A stretch of DNA of 9,814 nucleotides, taken from Chloroflexota bacterium. Its GTDB lineage: Bacteria; Chloroflexota; UBA6077. Positions 6,122 through 9,814 of the stretch are shown here, piece by piece (the stretch's first letter is position 1; each line of letters opens with the position of its first letter). The DNA lies in contig JAJYKO010000131.1 of the NCBI GenBank assembly GCA_021788565.1, positions 1 to 9,814 of the forward strand. The letters are read 5' to 3'. The position numbers were made by a program, and so were the translations under genes. Below the pieces are notes generated by a model. That model did no database searches. It was not told the DNA's origin and saw nothing but the letters and a program-made list of their open reading frames with translations.

Positions 6122-6300
6122 ACGCCGCTTGTACGTCCGCATTTCTGCTGAAATGGTGTCGGTATTCGCTTATCACGCTATGGGTTTCTTCCGGTAGGCG
6201 CAGATGTGCCCTCCTTTCCTGCACCTCGACACAGCATTACGGATGTCCGTCGTCTTTGCACTGCCGGGGGAAGGTGGACTGACTGTGGTTAGGTCAATTT

Positions 6301-7713
6301 ATGGCTGTAAGTGAAGGCGCTGCACGGCTCACCAGCATCGTCATAGTCACCTATAACCGGCTGGAGCAGACCCGGGAGTGTGTGGATAGCATCGTCGCGT
6401 GCACTCCGGAACCCCACGAACTGGTCTTCGTGGATAACTCGTCGGCTGACGGCACCGTCGCCTACCTGCGCGAGCGCTTCGGGGAGTCGACGGTCATCGC
6501 CAACGAGACCAACGAGGGTTTTCTGAGGGGCGCCAACAGGGGGATCGCCGCCGCGAAGGGCCGCTACGTCCTGCTGCTGAACAACGACACCAGGGTGACC
6601 CCGGGATGGCTCACGGCCCTGCTCTCCGCCGCCGAGCGCTCGCCGGACGTCGGCATCGTTAGCGGAAAGATCGTCGGCCCGGACGGCCGCGTGCAGCTGG
6701 CTGGAGCCTACATCGCCTTCGACGGCTCGGCCCGAATGATCGGCGAGGGGCTGCTCCCTGACGATCCTTCCCTTTCCGAAGAGCGAGAGGTGTGCTACGT
6801 CGGTGGACACTGCATGCTGATCAAGCGGGAGGTGCTGGACGCCGTCGGGTTGCTGGACGAGTCGTACGGCTTCGGCTACCACGAGGACACCGACTACTGC
6901 TATCGGGCCCGGGCGGCCGGCTTCAGGGTGATCTACACGCCCGATTGCCTGGTTCACCACCAACTGTTCGGCACCCCGATGCCGGAGCGGCAGGCGATAA
7001 TCCGGCAGAACCTGCGGACGTTGATGGATCGTTGGGGCGATCAGCTGTTCCTGAGGCGCTTCATCCGGCCGCGGATCGAATTCCGATCGAACCAGAGGGA
7101 GCTGCCGGTGGGTGCAGGGTGGTACGCGGCCGAGTCGGAGTACACCTGTACAGCGGGCGAGGCATGGTGCTACGTCGAGCCGCCGGTTGAGGGACCGGGG
7201 GTGCTGGAGATCGTGGCTATGGCCCCACACCCGGATCTCGCCCAGCACCCGGTCCATTTGGAGGTTCGGATTGTCGGCCAACTGGTGGGGCACGCCTTCT
7301 TCAGCATTCCGTGGGAGCTGAAGCATCTCTTCTTCCCGATTCCCGAACACGCGGCCGGCCCCGTCAAAGTGGAATTGCGGGTGGACCGAACCTGGAGGCC
7401 GGACGAACTGTTCCAGGACGGACGAGACCCGCGCGACATCGGCATCGCCGTCCGCCGGATGAGCGCCGGCACCATCGCAGAAGCAACAGCGTGGGCGGCC
7501 GAGGGTATCGCCGTGCAAGACTCACTTCGCCGGCTCCAGGAGCATGCCGAGTTCCTTCAGAGCGCTATCGTCGAGAAAGATGCCTTCTACGCACGGGAGT
7601 TAGAGGGGAAGGAGCGACTCATCGCTCAGCTGCAGGGAAACCTGGAGCGCTACCACGCCACACCTCCGTTCAGGCTGTATTTTGCGGCCAAGAGGTTGCT
7701 CGGTGGGAAGTAG
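6301..7713 (+). CDS. Family 2 glycosyltransferase (rhamnosyltransferase/WbbL type) with C-terminal beta-rich module and coiled coil
   Basis: This is a 470-residue, probably cytoplasmic or peripheral enzyme. Residues 11-250 form a GT-A domain: SIVIVTYNR, DNSSADGT, the LLNN-D96 donor/metal motif, and HE195-DTD with VIYTP...VHH, as in enzymes that extend O-antigen-like polysaccharides. Residues 272-387 are a beta-rich module opening with GWYAAE and ending TWRPDELFQDGRDPRDIGIAV. They match modules in the next two genes. Residues about 405-452 are a charged heptad-like coiled coil, and 454-467 (TPPFRLYFAAKRL) form an amphipathic tail that may touch the membrane or partners. The ATG is preceded by only a weak TAGG 8 nt upstream. 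The gene overlaps the next one by 11 nt, so coupled translation is likely. The sugar transferred is unknown; rhamnose is only a family-level possibility. The enzyme call is firm and the module role is inferred (acceptor binding or assembly). Confidence 0.88.
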   Translation: MAVSEGAARLTSIVIVTYNRLEQTRECVDSIVACTPEPHELVFVDNSSADGTVAYLRERFGESTVIANETNEGFLRGANRGIAAAKGRYVLLLNNDTRVTPGWLTALLSAAERSPDVGIVSGKIVGPDGRVQLAGAYIAFDGSARMIGEGLLPDDPSLSEEREVCYVGGHCMLIKREVLDAVGLLDESYGFGYHEDTDYCYRARAAGFRVIYTPDCLVHHQLFGTPMPERQAIIRQNLRTLMDRWGDQLFLRRFIRPRIEFRSNQRELPVGAGWYAAESEYTCTAGEAWCYVEPPVEGPGVLEIVAMAPHPDLAQHPVHLEVRIVGQLVGHAFFSIPWELKHLFFPIPEHAAGPVKVELRVDRTWRPDELFQDGRDPRDIGIAVRRMSAGTIAEATAWAAEGIAVQDSLRRLQEHAEFLQSAIVEKDAFYARELEGKERLIAQLQGNLERYHATPPFRLYFAAKRLLGGK

Positions 7714-9118
7714 CACTGCCCGGCCTTTTGTGTCGGTGGTGGTACTCAACTATAATGGCCTGCGCTTTCTGGGCGACTGCCTCGGTTCCCTGGCCCGCCT
7801 GGACTACCCCAGTGACCACTACGAAGTCGTGCTGGTGGATAACGTCTCCAAGGACGGATCGGTGGAGGTTGCGGAGAAACGTTTTCCCAACGTTCGCGTT
7901 GTAAGAAACAATCGCAACCTTGGCTTCGCCGGGGGCAACAACGTGGCTATGCGTTCGGCAACCGCGGATTACGTGGTGCTGCTGAACAACGACACGTCTG
8001 TGGACCCTCACTGGCTCTCGCGGTTGGTGGAGGCGGCTGAGCAGGATCCGGCGGCGGGTGCTTGCACTTCGAAGCTGCTGTTCCAGCACAACAGGGCAAA
8101 GATCGAACTGACAGCCACACCGTTCAGGCCGGGCGATCAGGGTTCTTCCGATCAGCGGGAACTGGGCATCCAGGTACACGGTGCGCGCTGTCTGCAGGTT
8201 GGTGAGTTCAGGGATGCCGAGTACATGGAGGGCTTCTATGGCTGGGAGCCGTCGCCGAACGGCGCCTTCCGGTGGTCTGGCCCACGAGCAACGATGGGTC
8301 TGCGACTCAGGCGCGACGGCGCACCTGCGTCTCTCCGCCTGATGGCATCGGCCCCCAGGCCCGACGGCAGCCCGGTCAGCGTCACCATCAGCTTTGGTGA
8401 GACTGTACTGGGGTCCTGGGACCTGAGCGCCGGGCCGACGGAGATCGAAATCCAGCTTCCGCTGGAACTGGTTCGAAGCGCGACGCCGGTGATCCAGAAC
8501 GCGGGAACCCTGGTCCTGCACGATGGCTCCGGCCGGGACAGGGGCGCGCTGGTCCGTGGTACCGAGGTGTTTCAGGAAGACGACGAAGGGCAGTACGATC
8601 GGCGGGAAGAGGTGTTCGCCGGGTGCGGGGCCGCCCTGCTGCTTCGAAAGGCGATGTTCGAGGACGTGGGTTTCTTCGACGATGACTTCTTCATGTACTA
8701 CGAGGATATGGACTTATCGTGGCGGATGCGTCGCTGCGGGTGGAAGGTCGTCTACGTCCCCGACGCCGTGGTCCGACACGTCCACGCTGCCAGCAGCGTG
8801 GAGTGGTCTCCACTGTTTCTCTTTCACGTGGAACGGAACCGTCTTCTGATGCTGAGCAAGAACGCACCGCTGAACCTCGCCATCTCGGAGCACGCTCGCT
8901 ACTTCGCCTCGGTCGCTCTCAACCTAGGTCGCTACGGTCGTTCGCTCCTCCTCCGTGCGCCCGACCGAGCCGCGGTCGGTGCCAGAGTGAGGATTCAGTT
9001 TCGTGTGGTGGCATCCCTGCTCGGGCTGCTTCCTGGGACGGTGGCCAAACGTCGCGCCCTGGCCCGACGCGAGGTGGTACCCTCCGCCAAGCTGCTGAAC
9101 TGGATGGTGGCCGGGTGA
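7703..9118 (+). CDS. Family 2 glycosyltransferase with a 126-residue beta-rich insertion inside the catalytic domain
   Basis: This is a 471-residue GT2 enzyme when started at GTG 7703, which has AAGAGG 7 nt upstream. A TTG at 7682 is the longest frame but has no better signal. Normal GT2 sequence covers 1-136 (VVVLNYNG, VDNVSKDGS, LLNN-D97) and resumes at 263 (VIQNAGTLVLHDGSGRDRG, GQYD, E334-DMD, VVYVPDAVVRHVH). Between them sits an insertion, 137-262. It starts with PFRP...DQRELGIQV, which resembles the end of the module in the preceding gene, and continues with EGFYGWE...RWS and RLMASAPRPDG, which resemble the start of the module in the next gene. The catalytic motifs are intact, so the enzyme should be active. 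The residues after about 400 are basic and may be peripheral to the membrane. The gene is coupled on both sides: an 11-nt overlap upstream and a GTGA overlap downstream. Substrate is unknown. Confidence 0.87.
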   Translation: MGSSTARPFVSVVVLNYNGLRFLGDCLGSLARLDYPSDHYEVVLVDNVSKDGSVEVAEKRFPNVRVVRNNRNLGFAGGNNVAMRSATADYVVLLNNDTSVDPHWLSRLVEAAEQDPAAGACTSKLLFQHNRAKIELTATPFRPGDQGSSDQRELGIQVHGARCLQVGEFRDAEYMEGFYGWEPSPNGAFRWSGPRATMGLRLRRDGAPASLRLMASAPRPDGSPVSVTISFGETVLGSWDLSAGPTEIEIQLPLELVRSATPVIQNAGTLVLHDGSGRDRGALVRGTEVFQEDDEGQYDRREEVFAGCGAALLLRKAMFEDVGFFDDDFFMYYEDMDLSWRMRRCGWKVVYVPDAVVRHVHAASSVEWSPLFLFHVERNRLLMLSKNAPLNLAISEHARYFASVALNLGRYGRSLLLRAPDRAAVGARVRIQFRVVASLLGLLPGTVAKRRALARREVVPSAKLLNWMVAG

Positions 9119-9814
9119 AGGTAGGCATCTACAACCGCTGGCTGCACACCATGGGGGGCGGAGAGCGGTACACCCTGATCGCTGCCCAAGCCCTGGCCGA
9201 AGGGAACGATGTGGAGCTTATCACCCACCGCCCAACGGCCCTCCGCGACCTTGAGTCCAAGCTCCATGTGGACCTCGCGGGCATCGGTCTTCGGATCATC
9301 CCTGACCTGCCGTTCCATCGCCTGGGCGACTACACGGAGGATTACGATCTCTTTGTCAACGCCTCCTTCATGAGCTTCGTCCCGTCGCGGGCAAAGAAGA
9401 GCGTCCTCTTCGTCTACTTCCCTTTCCCGGTAGACAAGACTCCCTTTGGCCTCCTGAAGCGCAGTGTCGGCCTCTGGCTGCGACACGAGTTGATCGTGCC
9501 GGAATACGGGGAGGGGTTTTACGGCCTCCAGCAGGTGGGTGGGGGCTGGTATCGCTGGACCGCGGAGAAGGCCCAGATGCATCTACCGGTAGTCCGACGC
9601 GGTACCCCCATCAAGGTCCGGCTCATGATCGGCAGCTTCCGACCAGATGGACAACCGGCCGCCGAGGTGCGGCTCACCAGTGCTGGGCGGACCCTGGGCG
9701 AGATGCAGCTTCCGGCGACCCACGGCAACTACGTCCCCGTCGAGGTCACGATCCCGAGCGAGGTCATCACGGGAGACAAGGCGACACTGGTGCTGGAGAC
9801 CAACACGTTCAACC
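9115..9814 (+). CDS. Family 4 glycosyltransferase with beta-rich insertion (partial, runs off right edge)
   Basis: The first 233 codons are present and the frame is still open at the window end. GTG 9115 overlaps the previous stop in a GTGA junction, with GGATGG about 8 nt upstream. The protein starts MKVGIYNRW and carries the glycine-rich MGGGERY motif (about 13-19), then VELITHRPT, YDLFVNASF and VLFVYFPFP, the usual N-terminal Rossmann (GT-B) half of GT4 enzymes. From about residue 130 the GT4 sequence is interrupted by EYGEGFYG...GWYRWT, IKVRLMIGSFRPDGQP and LVLETNTF, matching the insertion in the preceding GT2. The C-terminal donor-binding half, including the expected E-x7-E region, lies outside the window. 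The enzyme probably adds a sugar from a nucleotide donor to a lipid-linked saccharide in the cytoplasm. The family call is good; product and completeness cannot be judged. Confidence 0.82.
   Translation, partial: MKVGIYNRWLHTMGGGERYTLIAAQALAEGNDVELITHRPTALRDLESKLHVDLAGIGLRIIPDLPFHRLGDYTEDYDLFVNASFMSFVPSRAKKSVLFVYFPFPVDKTPFGLLKRSVGLWLRHELIVPEYGEGFYGLQQVGGGWYRWTAEKAQMHLPVVRRGTPIKVRLMIGSFRPDGQPAAEVRLTSAGRTLGEMQLPATHGNYVPVEVTIPSEVITGDKATLVLETNTFN

Larger units (their letters stand above)
5689..6300. other. 612-bp divergent intergenic region without a credible gene
   Basis: This gap separates the minus-strand PMT-like gene from the plus-strand glycosyltransferase trio. The open frames inside it (for example minus 5786-6142 and plus 5941-6282) give Arg/Ser/Pro-rich translations with no domain, membrane pattern or convincing start, so I do not call them. 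What it does hold is three inverted repeats (5690-5715, 5795-5818, 6086-6121), a tandem CCGAGGT pair and a weak minus-strand promoter candidate. I could not find a convincing promoter for the gene at 6301. Its unusual length for a compact cluster suggests regulatory content or a decayed gene. Confidence 0.6.

Noticed and set aside
5786..6142. A 118-codon minus-strand frame in the large intergenic gap
   Set aside because: There is no convincing start signal, membrane pattern or domain, and the composition looks random. Homologue searches could reopen the question.
5941..6282. A 113-codon plus-strand frame in the large intergenic gap
   Set aside because: The translation is rich in Cys/Trp/Arg/Ser/Pro as in random sequence, and a frame of similar quality exists in another phase of the same stretch.
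6289..7518. A 409-codon open frame on the minus strand
   Set aside because: It lies opposite a clear GT2 gene with intact catalytic motifs. Its translation is rich in His/Arg/Pro/Gly with no domain, and such long antisense frames are common in GC-rich genes.
7682..7702. TTG at 7682 as the start of the second GT2
   Set aside because: It would add seven non-conserved residues and lengthen the overlap to 32 nt. GTG 7703 has an AAGAGG sequence 7 nt upstream and leaves a normal distance to the first GT2 strand.
7670..8521. A 283-codon open frame on the minus strand
   Set aside because: Antisense to the second GT2 with a low-complexity Arg/His-rich translation and no recognisable family.
8995..9582. 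A 195-codon open frame on the minus strand
   Set aside because: Antisense to the end of the second GT2 and the start of the GT4, both of which have family motifs and coupled starts on the plus strand.
1..9814. Mobile elements, CRISPR arrays, tRNA or rRNA genes, toxin-antitoxin or defence genes
   Set aside because: I looked for regular short repeats, terminal inverted repeats around a transposase, cloverleaf-like segments and the usual motifs of such proteins, and found none. The content is glycosyltransferases and lectin-like proteins throughout.

Overview
This is a glycan-assembly locus from a free-living bacterium. Every confidently read gene except one small membrane lectin-like protein is a glycosyltransferase. 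No rRNA, tRNA, CRISPR array, transposase or phage gene is visible. Sampled lines run from about 52% GC in the left half to about 68% in the right half. The combination of Gpi18-like GT-C enzymes with GT2 and GT4 enzymes carrying an 'EGFYG...RW' beta-rich accessory module reminds me most of Chloroflexota. That placement is an inference from family resemblance, not a demonstrated taxonomy.

Layout. (1) 1-67, minus: the first 22 codons of a gene for a secreted or membrane-anchored protein. (2) 68-296: a divergent intergenic region with a good sigma70-like promoter (TTGACG, 18 bp, TACAAT) whose -35 box lies inside a perfect 9+9 bp inverted repeat. (3) 297-4066, plus: three genes in a row. They encode a Gpi18-like (COG5542) membrane glycosyltransferase with a C-terminal LecA/PA-IL-like lectin domain, a DPM1-like GT2 with two C-terminal membrane helices, and a two-helix membrane protein ending in a second, closely related LecA-like domain. 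(4) 4087-5688, minus and convergent: a PMT/ArnT-like GT-C membrane glycosyltransferase. (5) 5689-6300: a 612 bp gap without a credible gene, holding three inverted repeats and one weak promoter candidate. (6) 6301 to the right edge, plus: three translationally coupled genes, two GT2 enzymes and one GT4 enzyme cut by the window end. All three appear to carry the same beta-rich module, in three different positions.

How the genes may work together (inference). The DPM1-like GT2 would charge a polyprenyl phosphate with a sugar at the cytoplasmic face. The two GT-C enzymes would use the lipid-linked sugar outside the membrane. The membrane-tethered LecA-like domains would hold or recognise the growing glycan at the outer face. 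The right-hand trio would build another part of the saccharide in the cytoplasm from nucleotide sugars.

The two least ordinary things are the recruitment of a LecA-type lectin fold to polysaccharide synthesis, once fused to an enzyme and once as a stand-alone anchored protein, and the reuse of one accessory module in three consecutive glycosyltransferases of two structural superfamilies, once apparently in permuted order.
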